From an uncultured Lachnospiraceae bacterium (GTDB lineage: Bacteria > Bacillota > Clostridia > Lachnospirales > Lachnospiraceae), in assembly GCA_947175305.1 (NCBI GenBank), contig CAMWMO010000009.1, forward strand, positions 1-10,914: a stretch of 10,914 nt of DNA, given 5' to 3'. Each line of letters starts with the position of its first letter. Position 1 is the first letter of the stretch. Both the position numbers and the translations under genes were made by a program. A model generated the notes under the pieces. That model was not told where the DNA came from. It ran no database searches and saw nothing but the letters and a program-made list of their open reading frames with translations. Positions 1-6,537 of the stretch are shown piece by piece.

Positions 1-101
1 CTATAATATTTGCCATAAAAAGAATTGCTGGTTTTTCCCGAAGATCCTTGTAAAAATCCACAAAAGAAAACCTTAATCAGAAAAAAATACCCTAAAAAAT
101 C

Positions 102-143
102 AAATTTGTATTATTTATTATTATTATATCATAAATTTGTATT
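102..143 (+). repeat. Direct repeat AAATTTGTATT, two copies (102-112, 133-143)
   Basis: The 11-base word AAATTTGTATT occurs twice, 31 bases apart, about three helical turns. Each copy contains ATTTGTA, which equals the left seven bases of the AraR box found upstream of araA in this window (ATTTGTACGTACAAGT). They could be weak AraR half-sites controlling the transport genes, but the right half of the palindrome is missing. In DNA this AT-rich an 11-base repeat may also be chance. Confidence 0.35.
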
Positions 144-151
144 GTTAAACC

Positions 152-184
152 CATCCAAAATGAACAAAAGTCAGATTTTGGGTG
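152..184 (+). promoter_or_regulatory. Inverted repeat upstream of the binding-protein promoter
   Basis: CATCCAAAAT (152-161) and ATTTTGGGTG (175-184) are complementary at 9 of 10 positions, with a 13-base spacer. The right arm ends directly at the candidate -35 element (185-190). That placement suits a regulator-binding site. It has no run of T downstream and so is not an intrinsic terminator. The cognate protein is unknown, and the AraR core TTGTACGTACAA is absent. Confidence 0.35.
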
Positions 185-213
185 TTGAAGAGCTTTGTTA
201 ATTTTGCTAAAGT
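185..213 (+). promoter_or_regulatory. Candidate sigma-A promoter for binding protein 1
   Basis: TTGAAG (185-190) is followed by a 17-base spacer and TAAAGT (208-213). The -10 is preceded by TGC, giving an extended -10, and the region upstream is AT-rich like an UP element. Transcription would start near 220 and leave a leader of about 85 bases that can form two hairpins. Each hexamer matches consensus at four of six positions. The assignment rests on spacing and position only. Confidence 0.45.
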
Positions 214-220
214 GTTCTCA

Positions 221-283
221 GAGACGCGAAAACATGATACGCGTTCTCGAACACATAATTTCGATTCTTCGCCAGAAGGCGAA
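221..283 (+). other. Structured 5' leader of binding protein 1 (two hairpins)
   Basis: The predicted leader contains two hairpins. The first pairs GAGACGCG (221-228) with CGCGTTCTC (240-248), giving eight pairs with one bulged T and an 11-base loop. The second pairs TTCGCC (268-273) with GGCGAA (278-283) around the tetraloop AGAA and ends 7 bases before the GGAGG at 291-295. No T-tract follows either, so they are not terminators. They may stabilise the mRNA of a highly expressed lipoprotein or tune access to the ribosome binding site. No known riboswitch class is recognised. Confidence 0.4.
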
Positions 284-304
284 AGGAAAGGGAGGAAATT
301 AAGT

Positions 305-1402
305 ATGAAGAGAAAATTAGCAGTGTTAATGACAGGTGCCATGGTAATGGCTACTCTGGCAGGTTGCGGCGGAAGTGAAGCAACTCCGGCAGCAGCACCT
401 GCAGCAGCAGAGGAGGCTCCTGCGGCAGAGGAAGCACCCGCAGCAGATGAGGAAGCTCCTGCAGCAGAGGAGGCAGAGGCTCCGGCAGCAAGCGGCGATA
501 CGATCAGCGTTGGCTTTGCACAGGTAGGACACGAGTCCGACTGGCGTGCAGCTAACACGCAGAACTATCAGGATACCTTCTCCGCAGCAAACGGATATGA
601 GTTATCCTTCGTGGACGCAGACAATGACAATGCAGTACAGTTAGAGGCAGTTCGTGGCTTTATTCAGCAGGAGGTGGATTACATCTGTATCGCTCCGATC
701 GAGACAGCTGGTTGGGACACCGTTCTTCAGGAGGCACAGGATGCAGGTATTCCGGTGCTGATCGTTGACCGTTCTGTAGACGCGGATGCTTCTTTATATG
801 AGACACAGATCGGTTGTGATATGGTTGCAGAGGGTGAGACCGCAGGCAACTGGTTAGCAGAGTACTTGGACGGCGGCGACGCTAAGATTCTTGTGATCGA
901 GGGTACAGTTGGTGCATCTGCAACACTCGGACGTACAGAGGGCTTTAACAATATCGTAGGACAGCACAGTGAGTGGGAAGTTCTTGATTCTCAGTCCGGT
1001 GACTTCACACAGGCAGGCGGACAGGAAGTTATGGAGTCCTTCATCAAATCTTACAGCGATTTCAACGTAGTAGTCTGCCAGAACGATAACGAAGCATATG
1101 GCGCAATGGACGCTATGGATGCGGCAGGTATCACATATGGCGTTGACGGCGATGTGATCATCATCTCTTTCGATGCTACACATGATGGTCTGCAGTATAC
1201 ACTGGATGGCAAGATCAATTGTAATGTAGAGTGTAACCCTCTGCAGGCTGGTTTCGCAGCAGACGTTATCCAGAAGCTGCAGGCAGGTGATGCAATCGAT
1301 GCTCAGACGATCGTTACGGATGAAGCTTTCGTAGCGCCTGGTATCACTTCTCAGTACGCAGTAACTATGACTCAGGAAGTTCTTGATGGACGCGCATACT
1401 AA
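305..1402 (+). CDS. ytfQ: Sugar ABC transporter substrate-binding lipoprotein, YtfQ-like
   Basis: This is the extracellular binding component of a CUT2-type pentose/furanose importer, 365 residues. The start at 305 is chosen because GGAGG (291-295) lies 9 bases upstream and the protein then begins with a lipoprotein signal: MKRK, a hydrophobic stretch, and lipobox LAGC with the acylated Cys at 21. An in-frame start at 182 would add 41 uncharacteristic residues. Residues 28-62 form an Ala/Glu/Pro tether. The periplasmic-binding fold runs from about 66 to 360. As I remember E. coli YtfQ, the segment VGFAQVGHESDWRAA (69-83) closely resembles its N-terminal ligand loop. Other family-like segments are GWDTVL (136-141), DRSVD (155-159), GTVGAS (200-205), SGDFTQ (231-236), ESFIK (244-248) and QNDNEA (259-264). 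YtfQ of E. coli binds galactofuranose. The araR/araA neighbourhood suggests L-arabinose here, which is inference. It is separated from the ATPase and permease genes by a terminator, suggesting it is made in excess. Confidence 0.9.
   Translation: MKRKLAVLMTGAMVMATLAGCGGSEATPAAAPAAAEEAPAAEEAPAADEEAPAAEEAEAPAASGDTISVGFAQVGHESDWRAANTQNYQDTFSAANGYELSFVDADNDNAVQLEAVRGFIQQEVDYICIAPIETAGWDTVLQEAQDAGIPVLIVDRSVDADASLYETQIGCDMVAEGETAGNWLAEYLDGGDAKILVIEGTVGASATLGRTEGFNNIVGQHSEWEVLDSQSGDFTQAGGQEVMESFIKSYSDFNVVVCQNDNEAYGAMDAMDAAGITYGVDGDVIIISFDATHDGLQYTLDGKINCNVECNPLQAGFAADVIQKLQAGDAIDAQTIVTDEAFVAPGITSQYAVTMTQEVLDGRAY
386..490 (+). repeat. Ala/Glu/Pro low-complexity tether repeat in binding protein 1
   Basis: Residues 28-62 of the lipoprotein repeat variations of E-E-A-P-A-A, encoded by imperfect repeats built from GCAGCAGAGGAGGCTCCT-like units. 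It follows the lipidated Cys and precedes the folded domain, so it is best read as a flexible acidic spacer holding the binding domain away from the membrane through the cell wall. Such repeats can change length by slippage. Synonymous variation between units argues against very recent expansion. Confidence 0.75.
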
Positions 1403-1438
1403 GAGTTAACTGCGAAGCAAATGAATAGAAAAGAATAG

Positions 1439-1475
1439 AGGAGAGAAATTTTGTTTCTCTCCTTTTTCTTTTTCT
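1439..1475 (+). terminator. Intrinsic terminator after binding protein 1
   Basis: GGAGAGAAA (1440-1448) pairs perfectly with TTTCTCTCC (1454-1462) around a TTTTG loop, and A1439-T1463 extends the stem. It is followed by a T-rich run (1463-1475, interrupted by single C residues). It would end most transcripts after the binding-protein gene while some read through into the ATPase gene, a common way to make more binding protein than membrane complex. Confidence 0.85.
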
Positions 1476-1485
1476 GAAATTGGTG

Positions 1486-1491
1486 TATAAT
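1486..1491 (+). promoter_or_regulatory. Candidate -10 box for the ATPase-permease operon
   Basis: A perfect TATAAT lies just after the terminator and about 70 bases before the ATPase start. No good -35 is visible: the expected position falls in the terminator T-tract (TTTTTC at 17-base spacing). The box may give the ATPase-permease unit its own weak promoter, or may be chance in AT-rich DNA. Confidence 0.4.
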
Positions 1492-1563
1492 AATAAAATG
1501 CAGAGGATATTGTCGGAAAATTGATGTTTATACGGCGAAATGTGTGGCAGGAGGAGGTATGGT

Positions 1564-3087
1564 ATGGATAGCAATATTGCTTTAACAATGCGAGGCATCT
1601 GTATGACATTCCCGGGGGTTAAAGCGCTGGACAATGTAGATTTTACCTTGAAGAAAGGTGAGATTCGCGCACTGATGGGTGAGAACGGTGCGGGAAAGTC
1701 TACCCTGATCAAGTGTCTGACGGGGGTCAACAAATTTGAAGCAGGTGAGATTCATGTAGACGGTATTGAGGGATCGATTGTCAATAAAGATACAATGGAT
1801 GCCCAGAAAAAGGGAATCTCTACAGTGTATCAGGAAGTTAACCTGTGCCCGAACCTTTCGGTGGCGGAGAATCTTTACATAGGACGCGAGCCGCTTACGA
1901 AGATCGGGACGGTCAACCGCCGCAAGATGAACCAGATGGCGGCGCAGCTTATGAAGGATTTGGATTTAGATATAGAAGTGACAAAAAATTTGGAAGAATA
2001 TTCACTGGCGTTGCAGCAAATGATTGCGATTGCCCGTGCTGTAGATATGGATTGTAAGGTGCTGATTCTTGATGAGCCCACGTCCTCATTGGATGACAGT
2101 GAGGTAGAGAAGCTCTTTGGTATGATGAAAAGACTGCGGGATCAGGGCGTTGGTATTGTGTTCGTAACCCATTTTTTAGAGCAGGTGTATGCGGTGTGCG
2201 ATGGTATCACGGTACTTCGTAATGGTACACTGGTAGGTGAGTACACGGTGGAAGAGCTGCCAAGAGTTAAATTGGTGGCGGCGATGATGGGTAAGGATTT
2301 TGACGATCTGGCTTCCATTAAGCCGGAAGGCACCATGGACTTTAAAAATGCGCCTCTGGAAATTGACGCGAAGGGTCTGAGTCATGCGGGCACCATTAAA
2401 CCTTTTGATTTGGAAATTCATAAGGGTGAAGTGGTAGGCCTCACAGGACTTTTGGGAAGCGGCCGAAGCGAGCTGGCGCGTGTGATTTATGGTGCGGACA
2501 GGAACCAGACAGGTACTTTGAAGGTGAATGGTAAGGAAGAAAAGATTAAGAGCCCGATTGATGCTATGAATCTGGGCATGGGGCTTTTGCCTGATGATAG
2601 AAAAGAAGAAGGTATCATCGGCGACCTGTCGGTGCGTGAGAATATCATTCTCGCCATGCAGGCGAAGGCAGGAATTTTTAAGAAAATCCCGATGCAGAAA
2701 CAGATAGAAATCGCTGACCAGTACATAGATATGCTTCAGATTAAGACAGCAAGCAAAGAGACATTGATTAAGAGACTTTCAGGTGGTAATCAGCAGAAGG
2801 CTATTCTGGCGAGATGGCTTGCCACGAATCCGGATTTCCTGATTCTGGATGAGCCCACGCGCGGTATTGATATCGGCACCAAAACAGAGATTCAGAAGCT
2901 TGTCATCAAGCTTGCACAGGAGGGGAAGAGCCTGATCTTTATCTCCTCCGAGATCGAGGAGATGCTTCGTACCTGTAACCGTATGGCTGTCCTTCGTGAC
3001 GGCGCTAAGGTTGGCGAGATCAGCGGCGAAGAGATGACACAGGAAGGCGTAATGCACGCTATTGCAGGAGGTGCGTCACATGAATAA
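1564..3087 (+). CDS. ytfR: Sugar ABC transporter ATP-binding protein (two ABC domains), YtfR-like
   Basis: This is the cytoplasmic ATPase powering the sugar importer, 507 residues, the usual length for double-domain CUT2 ATPases. The start at 1564 is supported by GAGGAGG (1551-1557) six bases upstream. A start at 1540 in the same frame has no such site. The first domain has Walker A GENGAGKST (39-47), a degenerate signature with SLALQQ (147-152) and Walker B LILDEP (167-172) with H203 in the switch position. The second domain has the typical altered Walker A GLLGSGRSE (295-303) lacking the lysine, the canonical signature LSGGNQQK (405-412), and Walker B LILDEP (426-431). This asymmetry, with one canonical Walker A and one canonical signature, is normal for RbsA/AraG/YtfR proteins. 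The signature form of the first domain is closer to YtfR than to RbsA as I remember those families. Its last 8 bases overlap the first permease gene, implying translational coupling. Confidence 0.95.
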   Translation: MDSNIALTMRGICMTFPGVKALDNVDFTLKKGEIRALMGENGAGKSTLIKCLTGVNKFEAGEIHVDGIEGSIVNKDTMDAQKKGISTVYQEVNLCPNLSVAENLYIGREPLTKIGTVNRRKMNQMAAQLMKDLDLDIEVTKNLEEYSLALQQMIAIARAVDMDCKVLILDEPTSSLDDSEVEKLFGMMKRLRDQGVGIVFVTHFLEQVYAVCDGITVLRNGTLVGEYTVEELPRVKLVAAMMGKDFDDLASIKPEGTMDFKNAPLEIDAKGLSHAGTIKPFDLEIHKGEVVGLTGLLGSGRSELARVIYGADRNQTGTLKVNGKEEKIKSPIDAMNLGMGLLPDDRKEEGIIGDLSVRENIILAMQAKAGIFKKIPMQKQIEIADQYIDMLQIKTASKETLIKRLSGGNQQKAILARWLATNPDFLILDEPTRGIDIGTKTEIQKLVIKLAQEGKSLIFISSEIEEMLRTCNRMAVLRDGAKVGEISGEEMTQEGVMHAIAGGASHE

Positions 3088-4153
3088 TATAAAGAAAATA
3101 ACGAAAATGCAGTTGTTCCTGCCGATATTCAGTATGCTGCTTGTGATGTTGATTAATGTTATTTATGATGTGGCAAACGGGAATGCTCCGTTTAATTTCT
3201 TTACGATCAGCACGCAGCTTACTTCTTCGGGCAATACGATTTTATACGGACGTTTGATCGATATTTTAAATCGAGGAAGTGAAGTGGCTATTCTGGCCAT
3301 CGGTATGACCCTTGTGGTGTCGGCTTCTGCAGGAACAGATATTTCTGTCGGATCCGTTATGAGTCTGTCGGGCGGTATGTGCTGTATGCTGCTTGCGGGA
3401 TACGGCGTGACCAATGTTTCTGAGTATGCCCGTCCTCTCTGGGTCGGTATCGGTGCAGGTATCTTGGTTGCAGTTGTCTGTGGTCTGTTTAACGGTTTTC
3501 TGGTGGCTTATCTGAACATTCAGCCTATGGTGGCTACACTGATTTTGTGGTCGGCGGGACGGGCGATCGGGCTGCTTCTCTGTAACAGTGCGATTGTGTA
3601 TGTGCGTGTGCCGTCCTTCCAGGTCTTCGGTTCTTATGTAGGATTTTTGCCTACGCCGATTCTGATTGCAGCAGTCTGTATCCTGATCATGTCGTTGATA
3701 TTGAAATTTACGGCGCTGGGCACTTTTGTACAGAGTGTGGGTATCAATAAGAAGGCGGCGAGAATTGCAGGATTTAATTCGGCGAAGATTATTCTGATGT
3801 GCTATGCGATCTGCGGTCTGTGCGCCGGTATTGCGGGGATTACCGCAACCTCCCGCATCTACTCTGCGGATACTAACAACATTGGACTGAATATGGAACT
3901 GGATGCAATTTTGGCCGTAGCCCTGGGCGGCAATAGCTTAGGCGGCGGTAAGTTTAATCTTGCGGGTTCCATCATTGGCGCATACACGATTCAGGCGATT
4001 ACAACAACCTTGTATGCATTGGGCGTATCCTCTGCACAGGCACCGGTGTTTAAAGCGATCGTCGTTATTCTGATTGTCGTGATTCAGGCGGAACCTGTAA
4101 AAGAGTACTTCAAGAAACTGTCGGCTAAAAAAACGGCTGCAAAGGAGGCGTAA
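3080..4153 (+). CDS. ytfT: Sugar ABC transporter permease, YtfT-like
   Basis: This is one of two membrane subunits of the importer, 357 residues, family BPD_transp_2 (CUT2). The ATG at 3080 is chosen because AGGAGG (3066-3071) lies eight bases upstream. It overlaps the ATPase stop by 8 bases. The protein is hydrophobic throughout with roughly eight to ten membrane segments, the first at about 11-29. Family landmarks are TDISVGS (86-92) in the conserved early loop, the cytoplasmic loop GINKKAARIAGF (221-232) that contacts the ATPase, and ELDAILAVALGGNSLGGG (273-290) near the C-terminus, ending in a Lys-rich cytoplasmic tail. The early loop reads SASAGTDISVGS, one residue longer than the matching TGGIDISVGS of the partner permease. 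The two permeases presumably pair as a heterodimer. Confidence 0.93.
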   Translation: MNNIKKITKMQLFLPIFSMLLVMLINVIYDVANGNAPFNFFTISTQLTSSGNTILYGRLIDILNRGSEVAILAIGMTLVVSASAGTDISVGSVMSLSGGMCCMLLAGYGVTNVSEYARPLWVGIGAGILVAVVCGLFNGFLVAYLNIQPMVATLILWSAGRAIGLLLCNSAIVYVRVPSFQVFGSYVGFLPTPILIAAVCILIMSLILKFTALGTFVQSVGINKKAARIAGFNSAKIILMCYAICGLCAGIAGITATSRIYSADTNNIGLNMELDAILAVALGGNSLGGGKFNLAGSIIGAYTIQAITTTLYALGVSSAQAPVFKAIVVILIVVIQAEPVKEYFKKLSAKKTAAKEA

Positions 4154-4156
4154 GAA

Positions 4157-5182
4157 ATGAAGAAATTGAAAATTAGTGGTAACAATATCTTATTGCTTAT
4201 TACCGTCGCCTTGTTTGTAGTTATGTATGGTGCGGGCTGTATCGTATATGCGGACAAAGGATTTACGCATTTACAAACGTTTTTAAATATTTTGATTAAC
4301 AATGCAGGTCTGATCTGTATTACGGCGGGCATGACCTGCGTTATGCTGACAGGTGGTATTGATATTTCCGTAGGCTCTGTGGTGGCTATGGACTGTATGT
4401 TTTTGGCAGTAGGTATGGAAGAGTGGGGCATGAAGAGCCCGGTGCTGATGCTGCTGGTGTTGCTGATCGGTATTGTGTTCGGTGTGGTGCAGGGATATTG
4501 TATCGCTTATCTGGAGATACAGCCTTTTATCGTGACTATGGCAGGTATGTTCTTCGCCAGAGGTATGACGGCAGTGATCTGTACAGATCAGGTCAGCATC
4601 GTGTCCGATGAATTGTTTGTGAAACTCTCCAACACGAAGTTGAATATTCCTTTCAATATAGGCGCTTATGCAAATAAGAAGGGTGTGCTGCAGATCCCTT
4701 ATGTGAGAATAACAGTAGTGATTGCATTGCTTGTGGTATTGCTGATTTTCTTAATGCTGAAGTATACGAAGTTTGGCAGAAGTATCTATGCAGTGGGTGG
4801 TAACAGCCAATCCGCAACTCTGATGGGGTTGGATGTGCGCAAGACGAAAATGAAGACTTATGTGCTTGCGAGTTTTCTTGCATCCATCGGCGGTATCTGT
4901 TATTGCTTGAATACTATGTGTGGTACGACTACACAGGCTTCCGGATTGGAAATGGATGCGATATCTTCAGCAGTTATCGGTGGTACTCTTCTGACCGGCG
5001 GTGTTGGTAATGTGGGCGGTTCTCTGGTTGGTGTGTTGATCAACGGTACGATTTCTACACTGGTTAAGTCCCATGGTAAGTTGGTTAGCTCATGGGCCAA
5101 CATTGTAACAGCGATTCTATTATGCTTCTTTATTGTACTTCAGGCGATTTTGTCGAGAGTCAAGGAGAGCAAGAAAGCGTAA
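4157..5182 (+). CDS. yjfF: Sugar ABC transporter permease, YjfF-like
   Basis: This is the second membrane subunit of the importer, 341 residues. It starts 3 bases after the preceding stop, with AAAGGAGG (4141-4148) eight bases upstream, so it is translationally linked. It shows the BPD_transp_2 pattern of many hydrophobic helices (first about 9-31). GGIDISVGS lies at 66-74, the cytoplasmic coupling loop GGNSQSATLMG at 214-224, and LEMDAISSAVIGGTLLTGG at 264-282. Order ATPase-permease-permease, with two non-identical permeases, is the arrangement of E. coli ytfR-ytfT-yjfF and of the arabinose AraVWZ-type systems. Specificity cannot be read from the permease. The araR-araA context favours arabinose. 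A terminator follows. Confidence 0.93.
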   Translation: MKKLKISGNNILLLITVALFVVMYGAGCIVYADKGFTHLQTFLNILINNAGLICITAGMTCVMLTGGIDISVGSVVAMDCMFLAVGMEEWGMKSPVLMLLVLLIGIVFGVVQGYCIAYLEIQPFIVTMAGMFFARGMTAVICTDQVSIVSDELFVKLSNTKLNIPFNIGAYANKKGVLQIPYVRITVVIALLVVLLIFLMLKYTKFGRSIYAVGGNSQSATLMGLDVRKTKMKTYVLASFLASIGGICYCLNTMCGTTTQASGLEMDAISSAVIGGTLLTGGVGNVGGSLVGVLINGTISTLVKSHGKLVSSWANIVTAILLCFFIVLQAILSRVKESKKA

Positions 5183-5183
5183 G

Positions 5184-5197
5184 TGTAAGCGCTGAAT
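5184..5197 (+). promoter_or_regulatory. Possible cre (CcpA) half-match
   Basis: TGTAAGCGCTGAAT matches the left ten positions of the CcpA catabolite-response consensus (TGNAANCGNWNNCA) but fails at the final CA. It lies 2 bases after the yjfF stop and about 110 bases upstream of the candidate promoter of binding protein 2, ahead of the terminator. Position and the incomplete right half make function doubtful. Confidence 0.25.
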
Positions 5198-5226
5198 TAA
5201 TAGATAGAAAATAAAAAGAGTTAAGA

Positions 5227-5257
5227 AAGAGGCAGGACATCAGTCCTGCCTTTTCTG
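5227..5257 (+). terminator. Intrinsic terminator after the ABC transporter operon
   Basis: GGCAGGAC (5231-5238) and GTCCTGCC (5243-5250) form a perfect eight-pair stem around ATCA. It is flanked by AAGA upstream and TTTTCT downstream, which extend the stem and provide the U-tract. This ends the transporter transcript and separates it from the second binding-protein gene. Confidence 0.9.
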
Positions 5258-5294
5258 CTCACAGATACTTTTCGTTACTGCATTTCGTAAAAGA

Positions 5295-5312
5295 TTTGAT
5301 AAAATGATCAAA
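5295..5312 (+). promoter_or_regulatory. Extended -10 promoter overlapped by an inverted repeat, for binding protein 2
   Basis: TGATAAAAT (5297-5305) is an extended -10 element (TGn followed by TAAAAT, five of six matches). No good -35 is seen at 16-18 bases. The same DNA forms the inverted repeat TTTGAT (5295-5300) / ATCAAA (5307-5312) with a 6-base spacer, which places a possible repressor site directly on the -10. The start would be near 5312, leaving a leader of about 95 bases. Confidence 0.45.
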
Positions 5313-5408
5313 AGGGTTGTGGTGAGTATTGAACAGAGGTGAAGATTTTGGTAGAGTGGTTTGTGGTCATGGAGATATGATATGAAACTGAGAGGGAGGA
5401 AGCTGAAA

Positions 5409-6473
5409 ATGAAGAGAGGAAAGCTGGTTTTACTGATAGGTGCTATAATAATAATTACTCTGATAGGCTGTGGTGAAGATGAAGCAACTGCCGCGGTTGA
5501 GACATTAACTTCTGCAGAAGAGGATAAAGAAGAGGAAATTCCTGTGATAGAGGAAGAAAGGATCGAAGTTGAGGTTCCTAAAACATTTGACAATCTGATT
5601 ACGGTCGGTATCGTTAACAACAATCCTGATGAGTCCGCTTATCGTAGCGCTATCGACAAGGATTTGAAAGATACTTTCACGGAGGAGAACGGCTATTCAA
5701 CATCCTTCGTTTACGGCATGAACAACGATGAGCAGATCACAGCGGCTCAGAAGTTTATTCAGGATGGCGTTGACTATCTGCTTCTGTCCGCAGTTGATTC
5801 AACAGGCTGGGATTCTGTGCTGATGAATGCACAGGATGCAGGAGTTCGCGTGATTCTGTTCGACCGTACCATTAACACGGACGAGAGCCTTTATGAGACT
5901 TCGATCGTGTCCGATATGAACAAAGAGGGGGAGGCCGCTGTTGCATGGCTTGAGAAGCAGGACCTTGATTCATACAATATTATTCATCTTCAGGGTGTGA
6001 TGGGTTCTGCTGCACAAAAAGGTCGTACGGACGCTCTTAACGCAAAGGTAGCGGCAGATGCTGAGTGGACTTTTGTTACACAGAAAACAGCTAATTGGAA
6101 TGAAGATAATGCACAGCAGATTGTGCAGTCCGTGATTGATTCCAAAGAGGCCTTCAATGTAATCTATGCAGAAAATGATGATATGGCCAAGGGTGCCGTG
6201 GCAGCGCTTGACAATGCGGGTATTTCCCATGGGGTGGGTGGAAATGTCATTATTGTGAGCTTCGAATGCAATAAGTGGGCCCTTGAGGAACTGCTTGCTC
6301 AGAACTGGAATTATGATGGACAGCATAACCCTTTTCAGGCCTTCTATATTGATCAGGTTATCAAAATTATGGAGTCTGGCGGCACTGTAGCAGAGAAGGT
6401 TATCGTCATGGATGAGGACGGTTTCGACGCGACCACCATTACAGCCGAGGACATAGTGGTCAGCGGGATTTAG
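5409..6473 (+). CDS. Second, divergent YtfQ-like sugar-binding lipoprotein
   Basis: This is a paralogue of the binding protein at 305-1402, 354 residues. The start at 5409 is preferred because GGGAGG (5394-5399) lies 9 bases upstream and the N-terminus (MKRGK, then LIGC with Cys 21) matches the first protein position for position. ATG 5382 in the same frame is an alternative. A Glu/Asp-rich tether (23-58) replaces the Ala-rich one. Shared fold landmarks include FIQDGVDY (116-123), GWDSVL (133-138), DAGVRV (143-148), DRTIN (152-156), SLYET (160-164), ENDDMA (255-260) and NPFQA (307-311). The ligand-facing loop differs: VGIVNNNPDESAYR (66-79) carries an inserted residue, Asn for Gln and Tyr for Trp. 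SFE replaces SFD at 284-286, and Gln 305 replaces the Glu at the matching site (309 of the first protein). It has no adjacent permease and sits between a terminator and a chemoreceptor gene. It may bind another sugar for the same importer or serve chemotaxis. Confidence 0.88.
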   Translation: MKRGKLVLLIGAIIIITLIGCGEDEATAAVETLTSAEEDKEEEIPVIEEERIEVEVPKTFDNLITVGIVNNNPDESAYRSAIDKDLKDTFTEENGYSTSFVYGMNNDEQITAAQKFIQDGVDYLLLSAVDSTGWDSVLMNAQDAGVRVILFDRTINTDESLYETSIVSDMNKEGEAAVAWLEKQDLDSYNIIHLQGVMGSAAQKGRTDALNAKVAADAEWTFVTQKTANWNEDNAQQIVQSVIDSKEAFNVIYAENDDMAKGAVAALDNAGISHGVGGNVIIVSFECNKWALEELLAQNWNYDGQHNPFQAFYIDQVIKIMESGGTVAEKVIVMDEDGFDATTITAEDIVVSGI

Positions 6474-6500
6474 CACCTAGTGATTTTGCTCTCTTTTTAG

Positions 6501-6514
6501 TGAAAACGATATGG
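6501..6514 (+). promoter_or_regulatory. Possible cre (CcpA) half-match upstream of the chemoreceptor
   Basis: TGAAAACGATATGG fits the left part of the CcpA consensus TGNAANCGNWNNCA but has GG in place of the terminal CA. It lies 24 bases upstream of the candidate -35 of the chemoreceptor promoter. Weak by sequence; listed because a similar half-match occurs at 5184-5197. Confidence 0.2.
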
Positions 6515-6537
6515 TGTTTTGATGGAAAGGGCTGTTC

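Larger units (their letters stand above)
1..184. other. AT-rich intergenic region, no gene seen
   Basis: I see no credible coding frame here. The stretch is very rich in A and T, especially around 100-145, and has no ribosome binding site followed by a sensible frame on either strand. It probably separates the sugar-uptake locus from whatever lies upstream. It holds a direct repeat and an inverted repeat, listed separately, just upstream of the candidate promoter of the first binding-protein gene. A TATAAT hexamer sits at 2-7, but its -35 position would lie outside the window, so it cannot be judged. Confidence 0.7.

Noticed and set aside
182..304. Upstream extension of binding protein 1 to an in-frame start at 182
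   Set aside because: It would add 41 polar residues before a textbook lipoprotein signal peptide, overlap the candidate promoter and leader hairpins, and lacks a ribosome binding site. The start at 305 has one.
1954..2055. Degenerate signature motif in the first ABC domain as a sign of inactivation
   Set aside because: Double-domain sugar ATPases of the YtfR/RbsA type normally have one altered signature and one altered Walker A, so the protein looks intact.
3722..3737. TTTTGTACAGAGT resembling an AraR box inside the first permease gene
   Set aside because: Only the left half matches, it is inside coding sequence, and the palindrome is broken.
5970..6476. Open frame on the minus strand opposite binding protein 2
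   Set aside because: Antisense shadow of a lipoprotein gene with signal peptide and fold motifs; no translation signals of its own.
6486..6512. Possible sigma-D (flagellar) promoter for the chemoreceptor
   Set aside because: AACGATAT (6505-6512) resembles the GCCGATAT -10, but the -35 position reads TTGC rather than TAAA. The sigma-A-like pair at 6538-6566 fits better.
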